From Caballeronia megalochromosomata (lineage in GTDB: Bacteria; Pseudomonadota; Gammaproteobacteria; Burkholderiales; Burkholderiaceae), in the NCBI GenBank assembly GCA_001580565.1, contig LRBF01000042.1, forward strand, positions 16,528 to 80,527: a stretch of DNA of 64,000 nt, read 5' to 3'. Both the position numbers and the translations under genes were made by a program. The notes under the pieces are model-generated. The model saw nothing but the letters and a program-made list of their open reading frames with translations, was not told the DNA's origin and searched no databases. This document shows, piece after piece, positions 49,947 to 60,013 of this stretch; the first letter of the stretch is position 1, and every line of letters starts with the position of its first letter.

Positions 49947-51587
49947 CTACTTCGACTTCTTGCCGGTGGCCTTGTTGTAGCGCTCGATGTATTCGTCCAT
50001 CAGCTTGCGGATCGCGCGGCCGATCTGCATGTAGTCGCTCTCGTTCAGGTTCGCGAGCGACACGCGCCCCGACGGATGCTGCGTGCCGAAGCCGCGCCCC
50101 GGCAACAGCACGACACGCGCTTCCTTCGCGAGCCTGAAGAGAATCTCCGAAGGCTCGGTGTTCTTGATGACCCAGTCGACCAGATCGCGGCCATGCCTGC
50201 GCTCGCCGAGGTATTCGATGTCGAGGATCGTGTAGTAGTCGACCGCGTTTTCATCCGCGGCTTCGAGGGCGATGCCGATCTCGCGATAGAGCGCCTGCTT
50301 GCGATTGCGGATCAGGCGCTTCAACGCGTTCTTGTACGCGTCGGGCGTGTCCATCAGCGAGAAGAGCGAGAACAGCACCATCTGCACCTGCTGCGGCGTC
50401 GACAGACCCGCCGTATGGTTCAGCGCGACGGTGCGGCTGTCGGCCACGAGACGGTCGATGAACTTGAGCTTGTCGGGCTCCGTCGTGATCGATTCGTAGC
50501 GCTCGTGAAGCTGCGCCCTCTTGTCCTTGGACAGCCCCGCGAGTTGCTTGTCGAGCACGTTCTCGCGATGCGTCGCGATCGCGCCGAGCCGCCAGCCGGT
50601 CGCGCCGAAGTATTTCGAATACGAATAGACGAGGATCGTGTTCTTCGGGCACAGCGCGAAAAGCGAGACGAAATCGTCGGCGAAGGTGCCGTACACGTCG
50701 TCGGTCAGGAGAATCAGATCGGGCCGCTCCTTCACGATGCCCGCGATGTATTCGAGGCTCTCCGTGTCCATCTTGACCGACGGCGGATTGCTCGGATTCA
50801 CGAGAAAGAACGCCTTGACCTTCGGATCGCGCAGCTTGTCGAGTTCGGCTTTCGAGTACTGCCAGCCATTGGCGACGTCCGCCTCCAGATTGACGACCTT
50901 CAGCTTGTAGTCGTTCAGGCGCGGAATCTCGATGTACGGTGTGAAGATCGGCGTGCCGAGCGCGATGGTGTCGCCTGGCTCGATGAGAAAATTCTCGCGC
51001 ATCGTATTGAAGATGTACGTCATCGCGGCCGTGCCGCCTTCGACCGCGAAGATGTCGAATTCGCCGACGAACGGATGCTTGCCGATCATCTCGCGCCGCA
51101 GATATTGCCCGACGATCTGCTCCGAGAGCTTCAGCATGCGGTCCGGGACGGGATAGTTCGAGCCGAGAATGCCTTCACACATCTCGTAGAGGAAGTCGCC
51201 GGCGTTCAGGCCGAGCTGATCGCGCACATAGGACACCACGCCCGCGAGAAACGCGATGCCCGGCACGCCCTTGTTCTCGCGTGCGAAGAGCTCGAAGCGC
51301 TCTTCCAGCCCTTCGCGTTTCGGAAAGCCGCCGACGCCTTCCGGCATGTACGCGAACGAGCGCTCCGACTCGCGCATGGCGAAGAGGCCGAGTTGCCAGA
51401 AGCCGTGACGCGGAATCGTCGCGAGGAAGTTTGGATTGCCCCGGCCGGCATTGAGCATCGAGAGATTCGCCGGACGCTCGACCGCCCCGCCGCCTGCCGC
51501 CTTGATGAGTTCGTCCTTCAACTCGAACGGGCTGAGCGCCGCCATGCCAGCGCGGTCGTTGGAACCTGATTTATCGGACTTTGCCAT
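49947..51587 (-). CDS. aspD: Aspartate 4-decarboxylase / aminotransferase
   Basis: 546-residue fold-type I PLP enzyme, longer than simple aminotransferases as in the AspD/AsdA family. PLP Lys325 lies in YSYSKYFGATGWRLG; SNPPS and TDDVYGTFADD bind the cofactor phosphate and ring. The reaction is aspartate to alanine plus CO2, with proton uptake. Start ATG with GGAGG upstream. Lies between aspT (49 bp upstream) and gadB. Confidence 0.92.
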   Translation of the reverse strand: MAKSDKSGSNDRAGMAALSPFELKDELIKAAGGGAVERPANLSMLNAGRGNPNFLATIPRHGFWQLGLFAMRESERSFAYMPEGVGGFPKREGLEERFELFARENKGVPGIAFLAGVVSYVRDQLGLNAGDFLYEMCEGILGSNYPVPDRMLKLSEQIVGQYLRREMIGKHPFVGEFDIFAVEGGTAAMTYIFNTMRENFLIEPGDTIALGTPIFTPYIEIPRLNDYKLKVVNLEADVANGWQYSKAELDKLRDPKVKAFFLVNPSNPPSVKMDTESLEYIAGIVKERPDLILLTDDVYGTFADDFVSLFALCPKNTILVYSYSKYFGATGWRLGAIATHRENVLDKQLAGLSKDKRAQLHERYESITTEPDKLKFIDRLVADSRTVALNHTAGLSTPQQVQMVLFSLFSLMDTPDAYKNALKRLIRNRKQALYREIGIALEAADENAVDYYTILDIEYLGERRHGRDLVDWVIKNTEPSEILFRLAKEARVVLLPGRGFGTQHPSGRVSLANLNESDYMQIGRAIRKLMDEYIERYNKATGKKSK

Positions 51588-51636
51588 CCATCACCTCCAG
51601 ATTTGATGATCGAACCAACGCGACAGGGAATTGGCG

Positions 51637-53328
51637 TCACGTAAGCAGCATCACGATGACCATCCCCCAGATCGTGAGCAGCGTATTGCCGACCGCGTAC
51701 GTGACCGTATAGCCGAGGCCGGGCACCTGACTTTTCGCGGCGTCGCAGATCATGCCGAGCGCGGCGGTCGTCGTGCGGGCGCCCGCGCAGATGCCGAGCA
51801 GGATCGCGGGATGAAACTTGAACACGTACTTCGCGACATACATGCCGATGATGAGCGGCACCGACGACGCGAAGATGCCCCACAGAAAGAGACTGACGCC
51901 GAGCTTCTGCAGTCCCGCCACGAAGCCCGGTCCGGCCGAAATGCCCACCACCGCGATGAAGACATTCAGGCCGACGGAGTTCATGAACCAGACGGTCGGC
52001 GAGGGAATGCGGCCGAAGGTCGGATGAATCGCGCGCAGCCAGCCGAAGATGATGCCCGCGATCAGCGCGCCGCCCGCCGTCGACAGCGTGAGCGGAATCG
52101 CGCCGAGATGCAGCACGAGCGCGCCGATGAGCGCACCGAGCGTGATCGCGAGGCCGACGAAGGCCATGTCGGCGGCGTCGGTCGGACGGTCGAGCACGCC
52201 GAGCACTTTCGCGGCCGCCGATGTGTCCTGCGTGCGGCCGACGAGCGTGAGCGTGTCGCCGCGATGCAACTGCGTGCTCGGGAGGATGGGAATCTGCGTT
52301 TCGGTCGGCCCGCGCCGGATCTTGCGCAGGAACACGCCGCGCGAAGTGGGCCACTGCGCCAGTTCCTGCAGCGTCTTGCCGTCGACTTCCTTGCTGGTCA
52401 CGTAGACATCGACGCCTTCGATCGGCACGGCGAGCAGCTCGGCATCGTCCACTTCGGTCGCGACGCTGCCGAGCAACTCGACGAGCAGCTCGCGCCGTCC
52501 CGATATTGCGACGATATCGCCCGGTTGCAGCACGTCGTCGATCTTCGCTTCGTGAATCGTCCCGCCGCGCCGGAAACGCTCGATGAAAAGCCGCGCGCCG
52601 GCCGGTTCGAGCGCCTCCGCCTGCGCAATCGACATGCCCGCTGCACGCCCATGCTCCGCCACGCGATACGCGCGCAACTCGAACTGGTGCCACGCCTGGC
52701 CTGCTCCACCGAGTTCGCCCCCGCCGCCGAGCGTCGCCTCGTATTCCTTGCAGGCCGCGACGAGATCGATGTTGAGCAGCCGCGGACCGAGCATCGCGAG
52801 AATCAGCGCGGAACCGATCGTTCCGAAGATATAGGTCACGGCGTAGGCGGTCGGCATCGCGTCGAGCAGCGCCTTGGCCTGATCGGGCGGCAGGCCGGTG
52901 CGGTTGATGGCGTCGGTGGCGAGGCCCATCGAAGCGGAGATGGTCTGCGAACCAGCGAACAGGCCGGCCGCCGAGCCGATGTCGTAACCCGCGATCTTCG
53001 CCGCCGCATAAGGCGCCGCGAGACACAGAACGCACTGGACGACCGAGAAGAGCGCCTGCGGCAGTCCGTCCTTCGCGATGCCGCGCACGAACTGCGGGCC
53101 CACGCCGTAGCCCACGGCGAACAGGAACATCAGAAAGAAGACCGATTTGACGTTCGGTGAAATGGTGATACCCAATTGCCCGATGGCGATGGCCGCGAGC
53201 AAGGTCGCCGTCACCGCGCCGAGGCTGAAGCCGCGAAAGCTCTTTCCCCCGACCCAGTAGCCCACGCCGAGCGACAGAAAAATGGCGATTTCAGGGTAAC
53301 TGCGCAATGTTGCTGTAAACCATGACAT
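51637..53328 (-). CDS. aspT: Aspartate-alanine exchange transporter
   Basis: 563 residues: five or six N-terminal helices, a central soluble pair of TrkA-C-like domains (about 200-370), then five or six C-terminal helices with [19 protein letters not shown] and [14 protein letters not shown]. Matches the AspT/YidE-YbjL exchanger family. The start was moved to ATG 53328 (MSWFTATL), which follows AAGGAG at 6 bp, whereas the longer frame starts at TTG. With aspD it should import aspartate and export alanine. Confidence 0.92.
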   Translation of the reverse strand: MSWFTATLRSYPEIAIFLSLGVGYWVGGKSFRGFSLGAVTATLLAAIAIGQLGITISPNVKSVFFLMFLFAVGYGVGPQFVRGIAKDGLPQALFSVVQCVLCLAAPYAAAKIAGYDIGSAAGLFAGSQTISASMGLATDAINRTGLPPDQAKALLDAMPTAYAVTYIFGTIGSALILAMLGPRLLNIDLVAACKEYEATLGGGGELGGAGQAWHQFELRAYRVAEHGRAAGMSIAQAEALEPAGARLFIERFRRGGTIHEAKIDDVLQPGDIVAISGRRELLVELLGSVATEVDDAELLAVPIEGVDVYVTSKEVDGKTLQELAQWPTSRGVFLRKIRRGPTETQIPILPSTQLHRGDTLTLVGRTQDTSAAAKVLGVLDRPTDAADMAFVGLAITLGALIGALVLHLGAIPLTLSTAGGALIAGIIFGWLRAIHPTFGRIPSPTVWFMNSVGLNVFIAVVGISAGPGFVAGLQKLGVSLFLWGIFASSVPLIIGMYVAKYVFKFHPAILLGICAGARTTTAALGMICDAAKSQVPGLGYTVTYAVGNTLLTIWGMVIVMLLT

Positions 53329-53334
53329 AGGCAA

Positions 53335-53599
53335 CTCCTTTACGGCGTGAGCCTCGCGATCGCCCGAATAGTCAGGCGCGCGTGGGGTGGCTCTTCTTTC
53401 AATACACCATTTTCAGCCGGCCGGGTTGATGTAAGAATCGATCGTTCGGACGTGGCTGCATCCCGTTGAAAATGGGCGGGATGATACGGCACATGTTTCG
53501 CTTTCCTCAATATTGCGTCACTGAGAATACCGCTACATGAAACCCGCATCAATCAGACAGGATGTCGCTCAATTGCGCTGGATCATGTTTCACGCGCAC
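53335..53599. other. Upstream region of the aspT-aspD-gadB operon
   Basis: About 265 bp that hold the aspT Shine-Dalgarno site and probably the operon promoter. No gene or clear operator was seen. The proximal part is AT-rich around 53400-53440. Confidence 0.5.
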
Positions 53600-53640
53600 A
53601 AAAGAAAACAGCGGCTAAAAAGCCGCTGTTCTTTAAATCG
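53600..53640 (-). terminator. Terminator after the OYE gene (bidirectional hairpin)
   Basis: Perfect 10-bp stem AACAGCGGCT / AGCCGCTGTT (53607-53616, 53621-53630), flanked by A- and T-rich tracts. It lies about 29 bp beyond the stop of the old yellow enzyme gene. Confidence 0.83.
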
Positions 53641-53658
53641 AAACGCTGACTGCGAGCG

Positions 53659-54720
53659 TCACTCGGTCGTTTCGAGCAACGGATAATCCGTATAGCCCTG
53701 CGCGCCGGGCGCATAGAACGTCGACGTATCCCAATCGTTGAGACCGGCGTCGAGTTCAAAGCGGCGCACGAGGTCCGCGTTCGCGATGAAAGGCTTGCCC
53801 CACGCAACCGCGTCGGCGTCGCCGCGCGCGATGATCGCCTCGGCGCTTGCTTTCGAGAAACCTTCGTTGACGATATACACGCCGCCGAACGCCTTCTTCA
53901 GTTGCGGCCCGAGGCTGTCCGCTGCTTCATGCTCGCGCGCCGCGATGAACGCGATCTTGCGGCGGCCGAGTTCACGCGCGACATGACCGAAGGTCGCCGC
54001 GCGATCACTGTCGCCCATCGTGTGAGAATCCGCGCGCGGCGCGAGATGCACGCCGACACGGTCCGCGCCCCAGACATCGATACATTGATCGACGACTTCG
54101 AGCAGCAGACGGGCGCGATTTTCGATCGAACCGCCGTAAGCGTCGGCACGCTTGTTGGTGCTGTCCTGCAGGAACTGGTCGAGCAGATAGCCGTTCGCGC
54201 CGTGCACTTCGACGCCGTCGAAGCCCGCGCGCTTCGCATTCTCCGCGCCCTTGCGGTAAGCCGCGACGACACCGGCGATTTCATCGAGTTCGAGCGCGCG
54301 CGGCGTCACGTACGGACGCTGCGGACGCACGAGGCTCACATGCCCGCCCGCCGCGATCGCGCTGGGCGCTACCGGCAGTTCGCCATTCAGAAACACCGGA
54401 TCCGAAATACGGCCCACATGCCACAGTTGCAGGAAGATCTTGCCGCCCGCTTCGTGCACGGCCTTCGTCACGAGCTTCCAGCCTTCGACCTGCTCGTCGG
54501 ACCAGATGCCCGGCGTATCCGCATAACCCACGCCTTGCGGCGTGACCGAGGTCGCCTCGCTGAGGATGAGACCCGCCGATGCGCGGTCCGCGTAGTACTG
54601 CGCCATTAGCGCGTTGGGCACACGCTCGACGCCTGCGCGCTGACGCGTGAGCGGTGCCATGATGATGCGGTTCTTGAGCGTGAGTGCGCCAAGCTTGAGC
54701 GGATCGAAAAGTGTCGACAT
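53659..54720 (-). CDS. Old yellow enzyme-type alkene reductase (NemA-like)
   Basis: 353-residue FMN-dependent NADPH oxidoreductase reducing activated C=C bonds, nitro compounds and electrophiles. TIM-barrel motifs: LFDPLKLGALTLKNRIIMAPLTRQRAG, QLWHVGRISDP, EVHGANGYLLDQFLQD, GGSIENRARLLLEV, and a C-terminal WGKPFIANADLVRRF. It sits directly after an ArsR-type gene with about 54 bp between, so the two are likely one transcription unit for electrophile stress. Confidence 0.93.
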   Translation of the reverse strand: MSTLFDPLKLGALTLKNRIIMAPLTRQRAGVERVPNALMAQYYADRASAGLILSEATSVTPQGVGYADTPGIWSDEQVEGWKLVTKAVHEAGGKIFLQLWHVGRISDPVFLNGELPVAPSAIAAGGHVSLVRPQRPYVTPRALELDEIAGVVAAYRKGAENAKRAGFDGVEVHGANGYLLDQFLQDSTNKRADAYGGSIENRARLLLEVVDQCIDVWGADRVGVHLAPRADSHTMGDSDRAATFGHVARELGRRKIAFIAAREHEAADSLGPQLKKAFGGVYIVNEGFSKASAEAIIARGDADAVAWGKPFIANADLVRRFELDAGLNDWDTSTFYAPGAQGYTDYPLLETTE

Positions 54721-54774
54721 GAATTGGTGTCCTAATGAAGTTGAAAGCAGACCTTCACCGTGCGGCAGGCAAGC

Positions 54775-55068
54775 TCAGAGTTTCCCGATGGAATCGCGGA
54801 ACGCCTGAATGACCGCTTCGTCGCGCTTGAAGAACACCCACTGTCCAACGCGCTTCGTGGTGACGAGGCCGGCTTTGTGCAAGGTCGCGAGATGCGCGGA
54901 AACGGTGGACTGCGACATGCCGCAGCGCCCATCGATCTGACCCGCGCAGACGCCATGCGAGAGCGGCAGTTCCTGATCAGGGAAGTGCTGCTCCGGTTCC
55001 TTCAGCCATTCGAGAATCTCACGGCGAAGGGGGTTGGCGAGGGCCTTGTGAATTGCGTCGATGTCCAT
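54775..55068 (-). CDS. ArsR-family regulator with two cysteines
   Basis: 97 residues, ArsR/SmtB winged HTH: MDIDAIHKALANPLRREILEWL, then MSQSTVSAHLATLHKAGLVTTKRVGQWVFFKRDE. Two Cys occur in GVCAGQIDGRCGMSQS, just before the recognition helix, a position suited to sensing electrophiles or metals. Start ATG 55068. Divergent from nothing; it heads the arsR-OYE unit with an ATATCG dyad upstream. Confidence 0.87.
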   Translation of the reverse strand: MDIDAIHKALANPLRREILEWLKEPEQHFPDQELPLSHGVCAGQIDGRCGMSQSTVSAHLATLHKAGLVTTKRVGQWVFFKRDEAVIQAFRDSIGKL

Positions 55069-55133
55069 TTCGTTGCTCGTGCGTCTGACGAATGGACAGC
55101 GCATGCTCTCCGAATCGTCTTGTTGCGAAGTAT

Positions 55134-55153
55134 ATATCGTAATTTTCCGATAT
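55134..55153. promoter_or_regulatory. Candidate ArsR operator
   Basis: ATATCG-N8-CGATAT, AT-rich inverted repeat 66 bp before the ArsR start. Half-sites of this type are common for ArsR regulators. Confidence 0.55.
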
Positions 55154-55180
55154 GCAAATCGCAGAGCACATGCTTTTCCT

Positions 55181-56212
55181 TCACTTGATGTTTTCGTCCC
55201 AGTAAGCCTCGATTTGCTTGACGAGTGCGGGCGGCAACGACACGTAGTGTTCGGCGTCGGCGTCGGCCTGCCCCTGATTGAGCGCCCATCTGAAAAACGC
55301 CAGCGCGGCCTTCGACGCGGCCTGGTCTTTCGCCTCTTTCGGCAGAAGCACGAATACGACGCCGGATATCGGCCACGCGTCGGGGCCGGGCGCATCGGTC
55401 ACGATCTGATAAAAATCGGGCTTTTGGCTCCAGTCGGCCGCGGCCGCGGCGGCGCTGAAGCTCGCGCGCGAGGGCTGCACGAAGGCGCCGCTTCGGTTCT
55501 GCATGGCCGTAAAAGACAGGTTTTGTTGCAGCGCGTAAGTGAGCTCGACATACCCGATCGTGCCTTCGACATTCCTGATATAGATCGAAACGCCGTCGTT
55601 GCCGGTCGCGCCGACGCCGATCGGCCATTTGACCGTCGTGCCCACGCCCACACTGCTCTTCCACGCGGCGCTGGACTGTGACAAAAAGCTGACCCAGTTG
55701 AACGTGGTACCGGAACTCTCGATGCGGTGAACGACAATGATCTTCAGCGCAGGGAGGCTGATTCCAGGATTGAGCAAGGCGATTGCCGGGTCGTTCCAGC
55801 TAACGATTTTGCCCAGATAGATGTCGGCGAGAAGCTGGCCGGTCAGGCGAAGCTGGCCGGGCCGGACGCCCTTGAGATTCACGACCGGCACGACCCCGCC
55901 GATCACGACCGGAAACTGAGCCAGACCCGCCGCCCGAAGTTCGTCGGGGGAAAGCGGCATGTCCGAGGCGCCGAAGGTCACTTTCTCGGCCTTGATCTGC
56001 CTCACGCCGTTTCCTGAGCCAGTGGGCAGGTAATCGATCCGCTGACCCGTTTTCGCGTGATAGGTGGCCGCCCATTTGAGCAAAAGCGGGTAGACGAACG
56101 AAGAACCGGCGCCGGATATTTCCACCGAGAGCGCAGACGCCGCATGGCAGATGGCGGCAAAAAGCACGATGGCGCGGAGCAGGCGCGTCGAACCGATCAA
56201 TGTCCTGTTCAT
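55181..56212 (-). CDS. PstS-like phosphate-binding protein, orphan
   Basis: 343 residues. Signal peptide MNRTLIGSTRLLRAIVLFAAICHAASA, then a PstS fold: ISGAGSSFVYPLLLKWAATY, DYLPTGSGNGVRQI, FGASDMPLS, and HRIESSGTTFNW. The last block usually reads HRxDGSGTTF: the Asp-Gly pair is Glu-Ser here, so phosphate geometry may differ. No pstCAB genes are beside it; the next genes, arsR-OYE, are unrelated. Confidence 0.85.
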   Translation of the reverse strand: MNRTLIGSTRLLRAIVLFAAICHAASALSVEISGAGSSFVYPLLLKWAATYHAKTGQRIDYLPTGSGNGVRQIKAEKVTFGASDMPLSPDELRAAGLAQFPVVIGGVVPVVNLKGVRPGQLRLTGQLLADIYLGKIVSWNDPAIALLNPGISLPALKIIVVHRIESSGTTFNWVSFLSQSSAAWKSSVGVGTTVKWPIGVGATGNDGVSIYIRNVEGTIGYVELTYALQQNLSFTAMQNRSGAFVQPSRASFSAAAAAADWSQKPDFYQIVTDAPGPDAWPISGVVFVLLPKEAKDQAASKAALAFFRWALNQGQADADAEHYVSLPPALVKQIEAYWDENIK

Positions 56213-56456
56213 CGTCGATTGCTCCTTGTAAGTCTTTTTCGGTAACGGTCGATACGATCCGGAGGTGCGTGACGCAATGACCCGGTCGCACGCTCGAACC
56301 CGCCGTCTCTGATCTTAGAACCTTCTGTCACCTTTTCCCAATGCCGAACCGAGAATGATTTCGATCAGTCGCGCCGCACGCTCAGGAACCTGCCGCCTTC
56401 CCGCCCGGTCTGGTACGCTCCCCGGTTTCATCGGCAGTAAACAATACCCAACCCTC

Positions 56457-56861
56457 ATGGATACTCCTTTCAACGAACGCGGCGTCACGCTCTCCCGCGC
56501 CGGCCTGTCGGCCTCGGGTCAGATGATTCCGCTGCGCGATCTGCGCGCCGCGCGTGTCGTGATGATTCCGCGTCAGAAGCCGTTGCCCGTCATCATTGCG
56601 CTGATCGGGCTCGTCGCGATGGGCGCGGGCGTGTTCACCGGCTCGGGCGCGGCGCTCGTGCTCGGCGTGATGATGGTGGTGGTGGGATATCTCACGTGGA
56701 TCACGCAGGACGTGATCTATCAGTTGATGGTCGCGACGCCCGACGGCGAACGCGAAGTGCTCATCACGAAAGACCAGGAATTCGCGGATAAAGTGGCGAC
56801 ACTCGTGGGCGAGGCGGTCGCGAAACATGCGGCAAGCGCGGCGGCCAGGCCGCAAGCGTGA
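56457..56861 (+). CDS. Small membrane protein, DUF6232-like
   Basis: 134 residues. A soluble N-terminal strand region (FNERGVTLSRAGLSASGQMIPLRDLRAARV), two adjacent hydrophobic helices (about 46-84: PVIIALIGLVAMGAGVFTGSG, LVLGVMMVVVGYLTWI), and a C-terminal soluble part (DGEREVLITKDQEFADKVATL). The PH-like layout with ALRDL resembles DUF6232 proteins. Function unknown. Start ATG 56457; the longer frame reads into non-coding sequence. Confidence 0.72.
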   Translation: MDTPFNERGVTLSRAGLSASGQMIPLRDLRAARVVMIPRQKPLPVIIALIGLVAMGAGVFTGSGAALVLGVMMVVVGYLTWITQDVIYQLMVATPDGEREVLITKDQEFADKVATLVGEAVAKHAASAAARPQA

Positions 56862-56971
56862 TCTTGATACGGCGTTTATACGGCGCCGCCGCTCTTTAGC
56901 CCGGTCTTTAGGCGCGCGGCGCTAGAGTGCAAGCGTTGCCACTACGCGCCGTCGCCGGACGGCTTACCTCG

Positions 56972-57298
56972 ATGGACTTCCGCACATCCGATTCGTCCAC
57001 CCTTCTCCCTGCGGCGAGCGGCGGCTCGCCGCGCCGACGCGAAACGCGTCACTGGCGTCACTGCGTAGCCTTCGATCTGACCGTTCCAGGCCTCGACTCG
57101 TCACCCGCGCGTGAAGTGCTCGCGTATGCGTTCGGCGCGCAGGCGCAAGCGTACATCGTGGAGACGAGCCGCCTCCACGACTGCACGACGCTCTACGTCG
57201 AGACCGACAGCGAAGACATCAACGACGTCATCGGCACGCTCACCACGCATTTTCCCAACGCGACGCTCGGCCGCGTGACCCGTGTCACACGGCACTAA
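56972..57298 (+). CDS. Hypothetical protein
   Basis: 108-residue protein, start ATG 56972. A disordered basic lead precedes a small alpha-beta domain (HCVAFDLTVPGLDSSPAREVLAYAF, VETSRLHDCTTLYVETDSEDINDVIGTL). No recognised family or signal. Convergent with glgP. Confidence 0.6.
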   Translation: MDFRTSDSSTLLPAASGGSPRRRETRHWRHCVAFDLTVPGLDSSPAREVLAYAFGAQAQAYIVETSRLHDCTTLYVETDSEDINDVIGTLTTHFPNATLGRVTRVTRH

Positions 57299-57306
57299 AA
57301 GCGTCG

Positions 57307-59760
57307 TCAGGTCACCTGCAGCGGCTCGACGTGCCAGATGTCGCGCGCATACTCCGCGATCGTGCGATCCGACGAGAAGATGCCCATGCCCGCGACATTC
57401 TCGATCGCGCTCTTCGTCCACGCGTCCTTGTCGCGGAACTTGAGATCGACTTCGGTCTGCGTCTTGTCGAAGCTGTCGAAGTCGGCGAGCACCATGTAGT
57501 GATCGCCCCAGTCCACGAGCGTGTGGAAGATGTCATAGAAGCGATGCGGCTCTTCCGGCGAGAAATGCCCGAGGCGGATCTGGTCGAGCGCGAGCTTCAG
57601 CTCCGCGTTCTCCTCATAGATCTGCCGCGGCCGATAACCCGCCGCGCGCAGCGATTCGATCTCGTCGGTCGTGTTGCCGAAGATGAAGATATTCTCGCGC
57701 CCGACGGCGTCGCAGATTTCGATGTTCGCGCCATCGAGCGTGCCGATGGTCAACGCGCCGTTCAACGCGAGCTTCATGTTGCCCGTGCCCGATGCTTCGG
57801 TGCCGGCCATCGAAATCTGCTCGGACAGATCCGCCGCCGGAATGATGAGCTCGGCGACGCTCACGCCGTAGTTCGGGATGAAGCCGACCTTAAGCCGGTC
57901 GCCGATGAGCGGGTCCGCATTAATGCGCTTCGCGACATCGTTGATGAGCTTGATGATGTTCTTCGCCATCTTGTACGCTGAGGCCGCCTTGCCCGCGAAC
58001 ATCACGACGCGCGGCGTCCAGTCCTGCTCCGGATTCTCGCGGATCCGGTTGTAGCGCACGATCACGTACAGGATGTTGAGCAGTTGCCGCTTGTATTCGT
58101 GGATGCGCTTCACCTGCAGGTCGAACAACGCCTCCGGATTGATGATGGCGTTGGCGTCGCGCTTCGCGCGTTCCACGAGACGCAGCTTGCTCGCGAACTT
58201 CGCGTCGTGAAAAGCCTTGCAGAACTCGGGATCGTCGCGCCATTCGCGCAGACGGCCGAGCTCGAAGAGATCGGTGCGCCAGCGCGGCCCGAGCCGCTTG
58301 TCGATCAGCGCGGACAGCGACGGACTCGCCTGCGCAAGCCAGCGGCGCGGCGTGACGCCGTTCGTCACATTGGTGAAACGCTCGGGATACATGCGCGCGA
58401 AGTCAGAGAAGATGTTCTGCACCATCAGTTGCGAGTGCAGCTTCGACACACCATTCACCTTGTGGCTCGCGACGATCGCGAGATGCGCCATGCGCACGCG
58501 CCGCTGACCATATTCGTCGACGAGCGAGATACGGCGGATCAGTTCGACATCGCGTCCGAACTTCTCGGTGACCTGCTTCAGGAACTGCGCGTTGATCTCG
58601 AAGATGATCTCCAGATGCCGCGGCAGCAAGCGTGCGAGCATCTCGACGTCCCACGTTTCGAGCGCTTCAGGCATCAGCGTGTGGTTCGTGTAGGAGAACA
58701 TCTGCTGGATGAGCTTCCACGCCTTGTCCCACGGCAAATGATGCCGGTCCACGAGAAGGCGCATCAGCTCCGGAATCGCGAGCACCGGATGCGTGTCGTT
58801 CAGATGCACCGCGACCTTTTCCGCGAGCCGCCCGAAATGCGTGTGCGTGCGCTGATAGCGGCGAATCAGATCCTGCATCGTCGCGGAGACGAAGAAGTAT
58901 TCCTGGCGCAGACGCAACTCGCGTCCGGCCTGCGTCGAGTCGTCCGGATACAGCAGGCGCGACACGTGCTCGGACGTGTTCTTCGCCTCCACCGCGCGGC
59001 GATAGTCGCCCTGATTGAACGCGGACAGGTCGAACTCATCGGTCGCGCGCGCCGACCACAGGCGCAGCGTGTTCGTCGCCGTCGTGGCGAAGCCGGGGAT
59101 GACCGTGTCGTAGGCCATCGCGTTGACGTGCTCGGTGTCGATCCAGTCGGTGCGATCTTCATGCTGCACGGTGCGGCCGCCGAAGTGCACGGTGTACACG
59201 ACCTCGGGCCGCGGAAACTCCCACGGATTGCCCGCGCGCAGCCAGTAATCGGGCATTTCCACCTGATTGCCGTCGACGATCGTCTGCCGGAACATGCCGT
59301 ATTCGTAACGGATGCCATAGCCGAAGCCGGGCACGCCGACGGTCGCCATCGAATCGAGGAAGCAGGCCGCGAGGCGCCCGAGACCGCCGTTGCCGAGCGC
59401 GGCGTCCGGCTCCAGATCTTCGAGCGCCGCGAGATCGACGCCGAGCCCCGCCAGCGCGTCGCGCACCTCGTCGTGGATGCCGAGCGCCAGCAGCGCATTG
59501 GTGAAAGTCCTGCCGATCAGAAACTCCATCGACAGGTAGTAGACGCGCTTCACGTCCTGTTCGTATTGCAGCCGCGTGGTGCGCATCCAGCGTGCGACGA
59601 GGCGATCGCGCACCGCCAGTTCGGCGGCGTGCAGCCAGTCGCGCGGCTGCGCCGTGACGGCGTCCTTGCCGACGCCGTACATCAGGCGGTTCGAGATGGA
59701 GCGCCTGAGCGCATCGACGGTGCTGTTGAGCTGGTCGAATTCCAGGTCGACGGATGTCAT
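57307..59760 (-). CDS. glgP: Glycogen/alpha-glucan phosphorylase
   Basis: 817-residue GT35 enzyme releasing glucose-1-phosphate from alpha-1,4-glucans. PLP-binding block [23 protein letters not shown] is intact, and [37 protein letters not shown] HLNDTHP, and [12 protein letters not shown] match the family. Start ATG 59760 (MTSVDLEF) has GGAGG 6 bp upstream, so the longer frame is rejected. Other glg genes are not in the window. Confidence 0.95.
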   Translation of the reverse strand: MTSVDLEFDQLNSTVDALRRSISNRLMYGVGKDAVTAQPRDWLHAAELAVRDRLVARWMRTTRLQYEQDVKRVYYLSMEFLIGRTFTNALLALGIHDEVRDALAGLGVDLAALEDLEPDAALGNGGLGRLAACFLDSMATVGVPGFGYGIRYEYGMFRQTIVDGNQVEMPDYWLRAGNPWEFPRPEVVYTVHFGGRTVQHEDRTDWIDTEHVNAMAYDTVIPGFATTATNTLRLWSARATDEFDLSAFNQGDYRRAVEAKNTSEHVSRLLYPDDSTQAGRELRLRQEYFFVSATMQDLIRRYQRTHTHFGRLAEKVAVHLNDTHPVLAIPELMRLLVDRHHLPWDKAWKLIQQMFSYTNHTLMPEALETWDVEMLARLLPRHLEIIFEINAQFLKQVTEKFGRDVELIRRISLVDEYGQRRVRMAHLAIVASHKVNGVSKLHSQLMVQNIFSDFARMYPERFTNVTNGVTPRRWLAQASPSLSALIDKRLGPRWRTDLFELGRLREWRDDPEFCKAFHDAKFASKLRLVERAKRDANAIINPEALFDLQVKRIHEYKRQLLNILYVIVRYNRIRENPEQDWTPRVVMFAGKAASAYKMAKNIIKLINDVAKRINADPLIGDRLKVGFIPNYGVSVAELIIPAADLSEQISMAGTEASGTGNMKLALNGALTIGTLDGANIEICDAVGRENIFIFGNTTDEIESLRAAGYRPRQIYEENAELKLALDQIRLGHFSPEEPHRFYDIFHTLVDWGDHYMVLADFDSFDKTQTEVDLKFRDKDAWTKSAIENVAGMGIFSSDRTIAEYARDIWHVEPLQVT

Positions 59761-60013
59761 CGGAACCTCCGGTTTTTGCGACATATGCAACGACCGCGAA
59801 AGCATGACGGGAGTTCACTGGACGCCCCACATTGGCGCGCGGGTCCGGTCAAGCGGGTGCGGACGTGCCTGAACGTGCAGGTTACGCCACTTTTATTTTT
59901 TTTGGTATGACATGGACAAACCGGCGGCGCGGCCCGCGAATTGCTCGCGGCCGCCGCACGGGCCTGTCAGGACGATGAGATTTACTTCGGATTCCAGATG
60001 TTTAGCGCGCGAT
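59761..60013. other. Gap between phnV and glgP
   Basis: About 250 bp without a gene; probably holds the glgP promoter. A small dyad CCGCGA-N5-TCGCGG lies near 59936; no T-tract, so no terminator is claimed. Confidence 0.4.

Noticed and set aside
58084..59910. 608-codon plus-strand frame opposite glgP
   Set aside because: Antisense shadow of glycogen phosphorylase.
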